Positions 53,947-62,484 of a stretch of 64,000 nucleotides of DNA are shown one piece after another. Location: the NCBI GenBank assembly GCA_024363285.1, contig AP024710.1, positions 124,001-188,000 on the forward strand. The letters are read 5' to 3'. Source of the DNA: Leptolinea sp. HRD-7 (GTDB lineage: Bacteria > Chloroflexota > Anaerolineae > Anaerolineales > Anaerolineaceae). The first letter of the stretch is position 1; each line of letters opens with the position of its first letter. The notes beneath the pieces are model-generated. The model worked only from the letters and a program-made list of their open reading frames with translations, did not search any database and was not told the DNA's origin. The position numbers and the translations under genes were made by a program.

Positions 53947-56535
53947 ATGAACCTCGATAAATACACTCAGAAAGCACAGGAAGCAGTTTTACAGGCACAA
54001 ACTCTGGCCGGTGACTTTAACCACCAACTCATTGAACCGGCGCATTTATTACTGGCTCTTCTCGAACAGAAAGAAGGTGTGGTTCCCGCGCTTGTTACGA
54101 AGATCTCCGGCAGCACAGGGGGAATAGTGGCTGACCTGAGAAAAGACCTGGAATCCCGCCCGAAGGTGACCGGTCCCGGCTCGGGTGATGTGTCACTTTC
54201 ACGTACCTCCGCTGATATCTTATCGGCGGCGGAACGGTTTGCCCGCGGCATGCAGGATGACTACACCTCAACAGAACACATCCTGCTCGCTCTTACCGAT
54301 AGTACCGAAGCCCGCCGCTTGGAGCAGTACGGCATCAATAAAGACAGCATTTTAAAAACCCTTGTCTCTGTGCGTGGATCACAGCGTGTCTCTTCACAGA
54401 ACCCGGAAGGCACCTACCAATCGCTGGAAAAATATGGCCGTGACTTGACGGCTATGGCCCGGCAGGGCAAGCTTGACCCGGTTATCGGCCGTGACGAAGA
54501 GATCCGCCGCGTGGTGCAGATCCTTTCGCGCCGCACCAAGAACAACCCGGCGCTGATTGGCGAACCGGGTGTGGGCAAGACGGCCGTGGTTGAAGGTCTG
54601 GCGCAGCGCATCATCAAAGGTGACGTGCCCGAAGGCCTGAAGAACAAACGCCTTGTCCAGTTGGATATGGGCGCGCTGGTCGCCGGAGCCAAGTACCGCG
54701 GCGAATTTGAAGAGCGCCTCAAAGCCGTGTTGAAAGAGATCACAGAATCCTCCGGTGAGATCATCCTGTTTATTGACGAGATGCACACAGTGGTTGGCGC
54801 AGGCGCGGCTGAAGGCGCCATGGACGCGGGCAACATGCTGAAACCCATGCTGGCGCGCGGCGAGCTTCATCTGATCGGCGCTACGACACTGGATGAATAT
54901 CGCAAGAATGTGGAAAAAGACCCGGCACTGGAACGGCGTTTTCAACCGGTACTCGTGGGCGAACCGGATGTGGAGAATACCATCAGCATTCTGCGCGGAC
55001 TGAAACAGCGTTATGAAGTTCATCATGGTGTGCGCATAACCGATGCCGCCGTGATTGCCGCCGCCACACTGTCAAATCGCTACATCACTGACCGCCACCT
55101 GCCGGACAAGGCCATTGACCTTATCGATGAAGCTGCCGCCCGCCTGCGTACCGAAATTGACTCAAAACCGCAGGTGCTGGATGAAGTCGACCGGCAGATC
55201 ATGCAGCTTGAAATCGAACGCCAGGCATTGCAGAAGGAAAAGGACAAAGCCTCAAAGGAACGCCTGTCAAAGATCGAGCAGGAAGTGGCGAACCTGAAGG
55301 AACAATCCAACCAGTTAACCACTCGCTGGCTCAATGAAAAAGCCGCTATTGCTGACCTGCGAAAGGTCAAAGAAGAGACGGAGCAGACCAAGCTTCAGAT
55401 CGAAGATGCGGAACGTAAAGCGGATCTGGAAACCGCCGCCCGGCTTCGCTATGGAACCCTGCGTGACCTGGAAAATCGATTACGTGAAGCGGAACAAAAA
55501 TTGAAACATATCCAGGAACAGAGTCCCCTGCTTAAAGAAGAAGTGGACGCGGAAGAAGTCGCCGAAATTGTTTCCACCTGGACACATATACCGGTCTCAC
55601 GATTGATGGAAGGAGAAACTCAGAAGCTGCTTCACATGGAAGAGCGCCTGCACGAACGGGTAATTGGTCAGGAAGACGCGCTGCGGGTCATTTCAAACGC
55701 CGTTCGCCGCGCCCGGGCTGGCCTGCAAGACCCCAATAGACCGATCGGGTCGTTCATCTTTCTTGGCCCAACCGGTGTTGGCAAGACCGAACTGGCACGC
55801 GCGCTGGCTTTGTTCCTCTTTGATGATGAACACGCCATGATCCGGATTGACATGAGCGAGTATCAGGAAAAACACACCGTGTCGCGTCTGATCGGCGCCC
55901 CTCCGGGCTATGTGGGTTACGAAGAAGGCGGCCAGTTGACGGAAGCCGTCCGCCGCCGGCCGTATAGTGTGATCCTGTTTGACGAGATTGAAAAGGCGCA
56001 CAGTGAAGTATTCAATGTGCTGCTGCAACTGCTGGATGACGGCCGCCTGACAGACGGTCAGGGACGCACCGTGGACTTCCGCAATACGGTGGTTATTATG
56101 ACCAGTAACCTGGGCAGTGACCTCTGGCTGGATCGCAGAAAGGACGTATCTCGCGACGAAATCACCCGCACGCTGCAGGCGCATTTTCGCCCCGAGTTCC
56201 TTAATCGCATCGATGAGATCGTTGTCTTCCATTCACTAACCCGTGAGAATATCGCGGAGATCGTGGGCATTCAGTTGAAACGCGTGGCGAAGTTGTTGGA
56301 AGAAAAAGGTTTCGGTCTGGATGTTACTCCCGCCGCCCGTGACTGGCTGGGTGAAATCGGGTATGATCCTGATTTCGGCGCCCGTCCTTTGAAACGGGCT
56401 ATACAACGGGAACTGCAAGACCCATTGGCGATTAAAATACTGGGAGGCGATTTCAAGCCTGGCGAAACTATAGTAGTGGACAAAAGCCCGGATGGTTTGA
56501 GCTTTACTCCACTGGTTGAAGCAGTCGAAGCGTAA
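53947..56535 (+). CDS. clpB: ClpB disaggregase (Hsp104 family)
   Basis: 862 residues, full length. An N-terminal Clp repeat domain leads to AAA1 with Walker A GEPGVGKT and Walker [11 protein letters not shown] long coiled-coil middle domain (~400-540) leads to AAA2 with Walker [10 protein letters not shown] and sensor motifs, and the C-terminal [15 protein letters not shown]. It pulls proteins out of aggregates with DnaK. The 186 bp before it and after the operator region show no CIRCE or HAIR element. The AAGGGAG ribosome site can pair with the following TCCCTC, possibly a small translational control hairpin. Confidence 0.97.
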   Translation: MNLDKYTQKAQEAVLQAQTLAGDFNHQLIEPAHLLLALLEQKEGVVPALVTKISGSTGGIVADLRKDLESRPKVTGPGSGDVSLSRTSADILSAAERFARGMQDDYTSTEHILLALTDSTEARRLEQYGINKDSILKTLVSVRGSQRVSSQNPEGTYQSLEKYGRDLTAMARQGKLDPVIGRDEEIRRVVQILSRRTKNNPALIGEPGVGKTAVVEGLAQRIIKGDVPEGLKNKRLVQLDMGALVAGAKYRGEFEERLKAVLKEITESSGEIILFIDEMHTVVGAGAAEGAMDAGNMLKPMLARGELHLIGATTLDEYRKNVEKDPALERRFQPVLVGEPDVENTISILRGLKQRYEVHHGVRITDAAVIAAATLSNRYITDRHLPDKAIDLIDEAAARLRTEIDSKPQVLDEVDRQIMQLEIERQALQKEKDKASKERLSKIEQEVANLKEQSNQLTTRWLNEKAAIADLRKVKEETEQTKLQIEDAERKADLETAARLRYGTLRDLENRLREAEQKLKHIQEQSPLLKEEVDAEEVAEIVSTWTHIPVSRLMEGETQKLLHMEERLHERVIGQEDALRVISNAVRRARAGLQDPNRPIGSFIFLGPTGVGKTELARALALFLFDDEHAMIRIDMSEYQEKHTVSRLIGAPPGYVGYEEGGQLTEAVRRRPYSVILFDEIEKAHSEVFNVLLQLLDDGRLTDGQGRTVDFRNTVVIMTSNLGSDLWLDRRKDVSRDEITRTLQAHFRPEFLNRIDEIVVFHSLTRENIAEIVGIQLKRVAKLLEEKGFGLDVTPAARDWLGEIGYDPDFGARPLKRAIQRELQDPLAIKILGGDFKPGETIVVDKSPDGLSFTPLVEAVEA

Positions 56536-56570
56536 TCTATTTTGTAACCGATGAGAGGATCGGACGTCAA

Positions 56571-57158
56571 ATGATTAACGAAGCAACTTCCGAAAACGAG
56601 CTTTTGGTCCGATTTCAGTCGTCCGATCCCTCATCCGCGATTGCGGAACTTTTTGAAGCATACGCGGATCCCATTTACAGGCTGGCGTTGCAGTTGCTCG
56701 GAGATACAGACGCCGCGGAAGATGTGGTTCAGGAAACATTCATTTCAGCCATTTCACATCGTCAAAGCTTTGAAGGGCGCTCAAAATTAAGCTCATGGCT
56801 GTATCGCATTGCCTATAACGCGGCGATAGGGCGCCTCAGAGCCAGGCAGACAGAGCCTCTTCCGGAAGATGAATCGGATGACGAAACGCCCTCGCCGTTA
56901 CCGCACAGTCTCGTTGACTGGAACCTGACACCGGAGCAATTACAACAAGATTCTGAAGCAGCCGAGGTTTTGCAGAGAGCTATTCTGAAATTGCCGTTGA
57001 AATACAGGGTTGTATTTTTCCTTCGCGATATGGAAGACCAGTCAACCGAGCAGACGGCAGAGGTTTTGGGGCTTACTGAAACGGCAGTAAAAGTTCGTCT
57101 ACATCGTGCCCGGATGGCGCTTCGCGAAGCGTTGTCTGATTATTTTGAAGAGCGGTAG
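56571..57158 (+). CDS. ECF-type RNA polymerase sigma factor
   Basis: 195 residues. Region 2 is AIAELFEAYADPIYRLALQLLGDTDAAEDVVQETFISAI with the -10-binding SSWLYRIAYNAA helix. Region 4 is LPLKYRVVFFLRDMEDQSTEQTAEVLGLTETAVKVRLHRAR. An acidic linker (LPEDESDDETPSP) joins them. It starts 35 nt after clpB and is followed by a zinc-finger anti-sigma gene, so it is probably held inactive until a stress signal. The downstream redox-type genes are candidate targets. Confidence 0.93.
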   Translation: MINEATSENELLVRFQSSDPSSAIAELFEAYADPIYRLALQLLGDTDAAEDVVQETFISAISHRQSFEGRSKLSSWLYRIAYNAAIGRLRARQTEPLPEDESDDETPSPLPHSLVDWNLTPEQLQQDSEAAEVLQRAILKLPLKYRVVFFLRDMEDQSTEQTAEVLGLTETAVKVRLHRARMALREALSDYFEER

Positions 57159-57186
57159 TTCGGTCACATACCTGGAGTGGATCCAA

Positions 57187-57426
57187 ATGAAATGTGAAGA
57201 TATTGTTCAATACTTATCCGATTATGTTGACGGTGACCTGCCGGTTGAAATTCTGGAGGAAGCAGAAAAACATCTTGCTTCATGCCCGAATTGCACCACA
57301 ACGGTGAAAACCCTGCGGGAAACCATAAACTTATATAAAAAATCCTGCAAAACCTGTATCACACCGGAACACAAGTCAAATCTGCTCGCGGCTATCCAGG
57401 AATCAGCCAGACATCATTGTGCCTGA
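57187..57426 (+). CDS. Zinc-finger anti-sigma factor (zf-HC2/ZAS type)
   Basis: 79 residues from the ATG at 57187; a longer frame upstream overlaps the sigma gene and is not needed. The H-x3-C-x2-C zinc motif is HLASCPNC, preceded by LSDYVDGDLP, the usual ZAS start. It has no transmembrane helix, so it is a soluble anti-sigma. Two extra Cys in KSCKTC and a late His-Cys could make it thiol-responsive like RsrA (inference). Its TGA lies in the first arm of the terminator. Confidence 0.88.
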   Translation: MKCEDIVQYLSDYVDGDLPVEILEEAEKHLASCPNCTTTVKTLRETINLYKKSCKTCITPEHKSNLLAAIQESARHHCA

Positions 57427-57449
57427 CCGTTCAGTCAGGCTTTTTTTTT
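57421..57449 (+). terminator. Rho-independent terminator after the anti-sigma gene
   Basis: GCCTGAC-CGTTCA-GTCAGGC followed by nine T. It includes the stop codon of the anti-sigma gene. Confidence 0.92.
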
Positions 57450-57508
57450 GTAACCATTCCGGAGATTACGCGTCTTATTTGTAAGCAATAAAAAAATTGG
57501 AGGATGAC

Positions 57509-57706
57509 ATGAAAATAAACGAATCAATGGTTGATCGGGTTATTCGCGGCGTGGTTGGTCTCGTTTTGCTGGCTTTATATTTCAGCAACGCTGTTACGGG
57601 GACACTCGGCATTGTACTGGTCATCGTTGGAGCAGTCGCTTTGCTTACCGGTTTGGTCGGCTTTTGCCCGCTCTATTCGGTGCTCAATTTCCGGACTAAC
57701 AAGTAA
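57509..57706 (+). CDS. DUF2892 (YgaP-type) membrane protein
   Basis: 65 residues from the ATG at 57509 after TTGGAGGA. Two transmembrane helices make the DUF2892 hairpin (RVIRGVVGLVLLALYF and a second helix), ending in TGLVGFCPLYSVLNF with the conserved Cys-Pro. In YgaP such a domain anchors a rhodanese. Here it is free-standing, 100 bp upstream of a thioredoxin carrying a similar membrane tail. Confidence 0.88.
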   Translation: MKINESMVDRVIRGVVGLVLLALYFSNAVTGTLGIVLVIVGAVALLTGLVGFCPLYSVLNFRTNK

Positions 57707-57728
57707 TCGTTCTAACTCTCTCACCCGG

Positions 57729-57757
57729 AGCGGAGGCGGATTTGGTCCACCTCCGCT
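57729..57757 (+). terminator. Hairpin after the DUF2892 gene
   Basis: AGCGGAGG (57729-57736) pairs with CCTCCGCT (57750-57757); only a short T run follows, so termination may be partial. Confidence 0.45.
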
Positions 57758-57806
57758 TTGATAATTTACCGGTTGAATCTTTATCTTTCGATGAGGGCAA
57801 TATTTC

Positions 57807-58337
57807 ATGAATAAACAGGAACTACTCTTCCGCTCGCGGAAATCAAGAATACCATTGATCATTGAATTCTGGGCGCCCTGGTGTGGACCGTGCAAAATGA
57901 TGGCGCCAGCCTTGAAAAAAGTGGAAGCAGAGAATCAGGGAAAAGTCACCCTGATCCGGGTCAACGCAGATGAAAATCCGGCCGTTGTGAAAGATTTCGG
58001 GGTCATGGGCATACCCACCATTATTGTATTGAAGAACGGTGAAGCGGTTGCCCGGCATTCCGGTCTTCTGGATAAGAACCAACTGGATATCCTGTTTTCA
58101 GCCGCCGCGTCTGACAGCGAGATCATTATTCCACCCACCGGGGCGCAGCGAATTTTCCGGGTGGTGATCGGATTGACACTCGCGGCTTTTGGCTACTCGT
58201 ACGGGTGGGGACTACTCCTCTATCCGTTGGGCGCCATTCTGGTATTCAGCGCGTTCTATGACCGCTGCCCGATTTTTCGGATGGTCTATCCCAGGGTCAA
58301 GTCTATATTCTCCCGGAAAAAATCACAGGCAGCCTGA
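57807..58337 (+). CDS. Thioredoxin fused to a DUF2892-like membrane domain
   Basis: 176 residues. Residues 1-105 are a thioredoxin with active site FWAPWCGPCKMMAPA and cis-Pro loop MGIPTIIVLKNG. Residues ~115-165 form two helices (RIFRVVIGLTLAAFGYSYG and a following one) ending in YDRCPIFRMV, which parallels the CPLYSVL end of the DUF2892 protein upstream. No signal peptide precedes the thioredoxin, so the dithiol site should face the cytoplasm. It probably reduces membrane-associated substrates. The repeated membrane module suggests the two proteins pair in the membrane (inference). Confidence 0.88.
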   Translation: MNKQELLFRSRKSRIPLIIEFWAPWCGPCKMMAPALKKVEAENQGKVTLIRVNADENPAVVKDFGVMGIPTIIVLKNGEAVARHSGLLDKNQLDILFSAAASDSEIIIPPTGAQRIFRVVIGLTLAAFGYSYGWGLLLYPLGAILVFSAFYDRCPIFRMVYPRVKSIFSRKKSQAA

Positions 58338-58362
58338 CCGCGCTACATGTTGGTTTTCATCA

Positions 58363-58408
58363 AATCCCTCCGTTGACTTGACTCTCCCGTCACTGGAGGG
58401 ATTATTCT
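58363..58408 (+). terminator. Hairpin between thioredoxin and BtrH-like genes
   Basis: AATCCCTCC (58363-58371) pairs with GGAGGGATT (58395-58403), then ATTCT. The loop holds TTGACT copies (58373, 58378) that, with TATTCT at 58403-58408, might be a promoter for the next gene. Which role applies is unclear. Confidence 0.4.
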
Positions 58409-58448
58409 ATACAGGCTGATCAGCACAATCATAAAAATGGAGGATTGA

Positions 58449-59498
58449 ATGACCTGCCTGTGTTTGCCACACAAGGTGGCCGATTATGCCTGCCCGATCA
58501 ACGGGCTGGAAGATATGTATGAATGGAAAACCGGCACCCGGCTGCCCGGGTATTTTTTGATGGACTTCAGCATGACCGGGTTCATGTATATCAAACAAAA
58601 GAACGCGCCCTGCCCTCGAATGGTATTCTGGGGAAGCGGGACCGGCTTACCCCAGCATAAATTATTGAGTGACGTCATGGGGTACAGCTATACCTTTTCA
58701 GAGAATACCGCCTATTCAACAGCCTGGAAACAGGTTTGTGAAAGTATTGACCGGGGCATACCGGTGATCCTGGGATTACTGGATATGTACCACCTTCCTT
58801 ATTATCCAAAGATGTATCACCGCATGCACATCCCTCAACATTATGTGCTTTTGGTTGGATATGACAATGATAAGCAATTTGCATTTGTTCAAGATAACGG
58901 ATACCCTGAGGTTCAAACCGTACCGCTATCTGATCTTAAAGAAGCATGGAATGTTAACAATCCAGGACAGGGAAAAAAGAACACCTACTGTATCGTGGAA
59001 TTTGGCAACCGCATAGCTTCTCTGGAAGAGATCGCCCGCCAGGTTTTGAAAAAGAAAGCCAATTGGATGCTCAATCCACCTGTCGGGTTCATGGGTATCA
59101 GGGGTATGCGCCGACTGGCAGCCGATATCACCAACTGGGAAAAGGATCTGTCGCCGGAACAAATGAAGCGATGCCTTTCCGATCTGGTGACCTTCACCTG
59201 CAGTGTTGTCCCCATGCCGCCGCAGCGGTTGCTTCCATTCACCATGAATCACATTGACTCACATCAGGCAGTGCGCGATAGATTTTCATCCGCTCTTATC
59301 GATTTCGGTGTGCAGTTCAATGAACCAACCTGGAGCGAGGCGGCCGGATACCTGGCGGAGAGCGGCCGTTTGATCAGTCAACTGACTGACCTGTTCGTCG
59401 ATCAATTGCTGGAATCATCATTTGACCTGCGACCAGCCTCGCAACTGATAACCCGAATCGCGGAAAAAGAAGAAAATGCCTACACAATGTTAAAATAA
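58449..59498 (+). CDS. BtrH N-terminal domain / DUF4872 protein (acyltransferase- or C39-like)
   Basis: 349 residues. The N-terminal half looks like the BtrH_N domain, a papain/C39-like fold: it has an early Cys (DYACPINGL), IPVILGLLDMYHLPYY, a mid His (HRMHIPQHYVLLVGYD) and an Asn/Asp-rich third segment (FVQDNGYPEV). The C-terminal half is helical like DUF4872. BtrH moves an acyl chain from a carrier protein to an aminoglycoside in butirosin synthesis. No acyl carrier or antibiotic genes are near, so the reaction here is unknown. Two MerR/GyrI-like regulators follow directly. Confidence 0.78.
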   Translation: MTCLCLPHKVADYACPINGLEDMYEWKTGTRLPGYFLMDFSMTGFMYIKQKNAPCPRMVFWGSGTGLPQHKLLSDVMGYSYTFSENTAYSTAWKQVCESIDRGIPVILGLLDMYHLPYYPKMYHRMHIPQHYVLLVGYDNDKQFAFVQDNGYPEVQTVPLSDLKEAWNVNNPGQGKKNTYCIVEFGNRIASLEEIARQVLKKKANWMLNPPVGFMGIRGMRRLAADITNWEKDLSPEQMKRCLSDLVTFTCSVVPMPPQRLLPFTMNHIDSHQAVRDRFSSALIDFGVQFNEPTWSEAAGYLAESGRLISQLTDLFVDQLLESSFDLRPASQLITRIAEKEENAYTMLK

Positions 59499-59514
59499 GT
59501 GAAAAGTCACCCCA

Positions 59515-59549
59515 AAAAGCATCCGGCATAATACACCGGGTGCTTTTTT
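59515..59549 (+). terminator. Rho-independent terminator after the BtrH-like gene
   Basis: AAAAGCATCCGG pairs with CCGGGTGCTTTT around a 9 nt loop, with a T run. Confidence 0.88.
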
Positions 59550-59616
59550 GCACAATGATATTGAAATCTACCCGGTTTAAGAGAAAATAATAAAGAATGA
59601 ACGCAAGGAGAACGGC

Positions 59617-60474
59617 GTGGAGTATTCAATAGGTGATTTCTCAAAAATTTCGCGGCTTGGGATAAAAACCCTCAGGTATTACCATGAGATCGGGTTATTG
59701 CTTCCTACCCGCATCGATAAATTTACATCCTACCGGTATTATGACGAAAAAAGTCTGGGGCGGGTGCAAACCATTGTGCGATTAAAAGAACTGGGTTTTT
59801 CTCTGGAGACAATTAAAGAAATTCTGGAAACCAATAAAGACGATCAAAGCCTTATCCGGTACATGCAAGATCAACTAAAAGAAATAGACAGTCAAATCGA
59901 TGAATTTAAGATAAAGCGCGAGAAGATCGAAGCATTTATTCGGTTGGAATCTCAAATTCCGGAACCCGTGGGAGATGTGACGATAAAAGAAGTGCCTGAT
60001 ATTTTTATGGCTTCCATACTGTATAAAGGCCGGTATGATGAAATTGATCAACACATGAACCGGCTTTTTGATGTTTTCCAATCGGTAATAAACGGGCCGG
60101 CCTTTTGTCTGTATCACGATGAACATCACGCGGATGAATTGATGAACATCGAATGCTGCATTCCCATTTCCCGGAAAATTCCGGCCGCGGGATTCAAGTT
60201 TTCCACGCTGGCCGGCGGAAAAATGATCTCGATAATGCATGAAGGTGACTATTCCACTTTGTGGATGTCATATCAAAAAATTGTAGATTATCTGAACAAA
60301 CGAGATTTCCCGATCCACCCCCCGACACGTGAAATCTATCTGCGGGGAAAAGGCATGATCCTTCCTGGTAATCCGGATAAGTATCTGACAGAGATTCAAT
60401 TTCGATTGATCGATGATGAAGACCCAATATCTAAAACGATCAGAAATAAAATCGCGATCAATATCCATGCTTGA
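59617..60474 (+). CDS. MerR-family regulator with GyrI-like effector domain
   Basis: 285 residues, GTG start seven bases after AAGGAG. The MerR winged helix is YSIGDFSKISRLGIKTLRYYHEIGLL with wing TSYRYYDEKSL. A coiled coil follows (~85-115), then a GyrI-like/BmrR ligand domain (~125-280) with ECCIPISRKI and the usual late MHEGDYSTLWMSYQKI segment. Such proteins bind small hydrophobic or cationic ligands and untwist promoters. It is placed between the BtrH-like gene and a paralogue. Confidence 0.92.
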   Translation: MEYSIGDFSKISRLGIKTLRYYHEIGLLLPTRIDKFTSYRYYDEKSLGRVQTIVRLKELGFSLETIKEILETNKDDQSLIRYMQDQLKEIDSQIDEFKIKREKIEAFIRLESQIPEPVGDVTIKEVPDIFMASILYKGRYDEIDQHMNRLFDVFQSVINGPAFCLYHDEHHADELMNIECCIPISRKIPAAGFKFSTLAGGKMISIMHEGDYSTLWMSYQKIVDYLNKRDFPIHPPTREIYLRGKGMILPGNPDKYLTEIQFRLIDDEDPISKTIRNKIAINIHA

Positions 60475-60491
60475 TAATATTATCTGCGTAT

Positions 60492-60522
60492 TACGCCGAT
60501 TAAAACCGATAAATATGGCGTA
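60492..60522. promoter_or_regulatory. Inverted repeat between the two MerR genes
   Basis: TACGCC (60492-60497) and GGCGTA (60517-60522) with 19 bp between, followed by GAATTTTT. It could be a MerR-type operator or a weak terminator. Confidence 0.35.
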
Positions 60523-60592
60523 GAATTTTTCGAGGTCAGTATTTTATTCTGTCCAGTTTTAACATACACCACGATCAACACCGGGAGTAATA

Positions 60593-61462
60593 ATGGAATA
60601 CTCAATAGGCGATCTATCAAAAATCACTCGCGTCAGTGGGAAGACACTTCATCAATACCATCTCGATGGACTAGTTGTCCCCGCGAGGATAGATAAGTTT
60701 TCGCAGCGCCGCTACTATTCTGAGAAATCCTTCCATAGAGTGGAAGTCGTTCGCCAATTGACCAAAATGGGGTTACCGTTAGAAACCATCAAGGATTTTC
60801 TTTCCCGATATTTCAGTTCTGGTCAATTCTTTAAGAGAATTCAGGAAAACGTAACACACTCCTCCTATTCTTTAGAAGCGTACGGTCTTACTCATGAAGC
60901 ACTGAAAAGTATTCTGCATGCCAGTTCAGACACAAACACACAAACCGGTAAACTAGAAGAAAAAGTGTTGCCAAACCTGATCGTAAGAAGTAAAAGATTT
61001 ACAGCCAAACCGGATGAATTCGTGCCGCATTTGGAGGAATTACAAAAGACACACGGTTCTTTGGCGGTAGGCAACCCGATCATCCTGTTTCATGATGACC
61101 ATCAGTTTGAAGAAGAAACCAACATGGAATGCTGCCTGCCCGTTTCCAGTGATAATTTGGCAGATGGCGTCATCACCCATGAATTGAAGGGGGCTCGGGC
61201 TGTGGCTGTAGAATACAGTGGCCCTATATCGGGTATTTGGAAAGCATACGCCAGAATCATTAACCACCTGAATAATAACAATCTGGCCATTCAAACACCC
61301 TCGCGTGAAGTTGTATTAGAACCGATCAAGATGTTACCTGAGGATAAAAATCCCCACATCCATGTTGAAGTGCAATTTCTGACTGGCGATCCAAACGACC
61401 CCGGTTTTACGCGTAATGTTTCACGGCCGGGTTATGGTATCAACGCCGCGTTTGACCTGTAA
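60593..61462 (+). CDS. Second MerR-family regulator with GyrI-like domain (divergent paralogue)
   Basis: 289 residues, ATG after GGGAG. It shares the start EYSIGDLSKITR, the PARIDKF segment and the ECCLPVS effector-domain core with the gene upstream, so the two arose by tandem duplication. The recognition region has changed: TLRYYHEIGL is TLHQYHLDGL, and the coiled-coil linker is different and longer in loop. It probably binds another DNA site or ligand, or forms heterodimers. Convergent with the PIG-L deacetylase gene, with only 6 bp between. Confidence 0.9.
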   Translation: MEYSIGDLSKITRVSGKTLHQYHLDGLVVPARIDKFSQRRYYSEKSFHRVEVVRQLTKMGLPLETIKDFLSRYFSSGQFFKRIQENVTHSSYSLEAYGLTHEALKSILHASSDTNTQTGKLEEKVLPNLIVRSKRFTAKPDEFVPHLEELQKTHGSLAVGNPIILFHDDHQFEEETNMECCLPVSSDNLADGVITHELKGARAVAVEYSGPISGIWKAYARIINHLNNNNLAIQTPSREVVLEPIKMLPEDKNPHIHVEVQFLTGDPNDPGFTRNVSRPGYGINAAFDL

Positions 61463-61468
61463 CACAAT

Positions 61469-62320
61469 TTAATCAATACCGGCAAACAGGTCGGTTTCTT
61501 TCTCACCGGGTTCAGCCGGCGGGATCGCTCGCATATACACTTCGGTTGAATCGAACATCCGTCTGAACCAACCCACCACACCTGATGCGAGACTGGTACC
61601 TCCCTGACTGGCATGGCACGCGGAAGCCGCTTCACGGATCTTTGCCACCTCACGGAAATGAATACGGGTGGTAATCGGGAAATCAACTTCAGCTATGGCT
61701 GCCATGTCAATATCACGGTTAGCACCGAATTTTCGTGGATCGCGCCCGAGAAGCCGCCACATCATCACGGCAAAACGCAGGAAACCACGTGAGATAGTCT
61801 GGTAATACAACTTGGCCGGTCGAAATGGCTCCAGACCATCGCAAACAAACGATTCATCGCCGGCGAGTTCAAACCCACGTACGGTCGCCTTGTGGATGGC
61901 AATATGATCTGGATGAAAATACCCCCCTATCGGATCAAACGTTATCACAACCGCAGGTTTTAATTTCCGAATATATCGTGCCACTTCTTCGGCTACAGTC
62001 TCCACCGGTTGGGCAGCCAAAGCCTGCGGATGGTTGTTGTCCGGAGTACCCGGCATTCCAGAATCTCGGTATCCAAGGAAGAAAATCGATTTCAATCCCA
62101 GAATATTGCCAGCACATCGAAGTTCTGACTCACGTTTCTCTCCTACCGTATTGAAACCAGCCATCATATCCGGAGGCATTTCACCCACTTCACCCCGGGT
62201 GGCACATACCAGATAGACATCCACGCCTCGGCTGGCATAGAGAGCCAGTGTTCCTCCGGTCCCAAATGATTCATCATCCGGGTGAGCCAGCACAGCCAGG
62301 ATCGTTCTCTTCGTACTCAT
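61469..62320 (-). CDS. PIG-L/LmbE family deacetylase
   Basis: 283 residues. Metal site AHPDDESFGTGG at the N-terminus and HPDHIAIHKAT in the middle (three zinc ligands), with VCATRGEVGEMP and GYRDSGMPGTPDN between, as in MshB/BshB-type enzymes. They remove N-acetyl groups from GlcNAc-linked small molecules such as mycothiol or bacillithiol precursors, or from glycans. The C-terminal ~80 residues include a short hydrophobic segment and a SQGGTSLAS loop. No thiol-biosynthesis neighbours are seen, so the substrate is unassigned. Confidence 0.9.
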   Translation of the reverse strand: MSTKRTILAVLAHPDDESFGTGGTLALYASRGVDVYLVCATRGEVGEMPPDMMAGFNTVGEKRESELRCAGNILGLKSIFFLGYRDSGMPGTPDNNHPQALAAQPVETVAEEVARYIRKLKPAVVITFDPIGGYFHPDHIAIHKATVRGFELAGDESFVCDGLEPFRPAKLYYQTISRGFLRFAVMMWRLLGRDPRKFGANRDIDMAAIAEVDFPITTRIHFREVAKIREAASACHASQGGTSLASGVVGWFRRMFDSTEVYMRAIPPAEPGEKETDLFAGID

Positions 62321-62472
62321 TTTGAATACTCCTTAAAGAACTTCCGGGTTTAATTGCCGGAAGGTTTTTCGTTTTTAATATTTTCCTCTGTTATTGTAGT
62401 TGCTCACCGGAGTATTGAAAACCTGAAAAACAGTTTTGTATAGCCCAAAATTCTATCCGCGTGTTTTTGGCA

Positions 62473-62478
62473 TAAAAT
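62473..62478 (+). promoter_or_regulatory. -10 element (TAAAAT), leaderless start
   Basis: Ends six bases before the ATG at 62485, with no ribosome site between. -35 weak. Confidence 0.4.
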
Positions 62479-62484
62479 ACAGAT

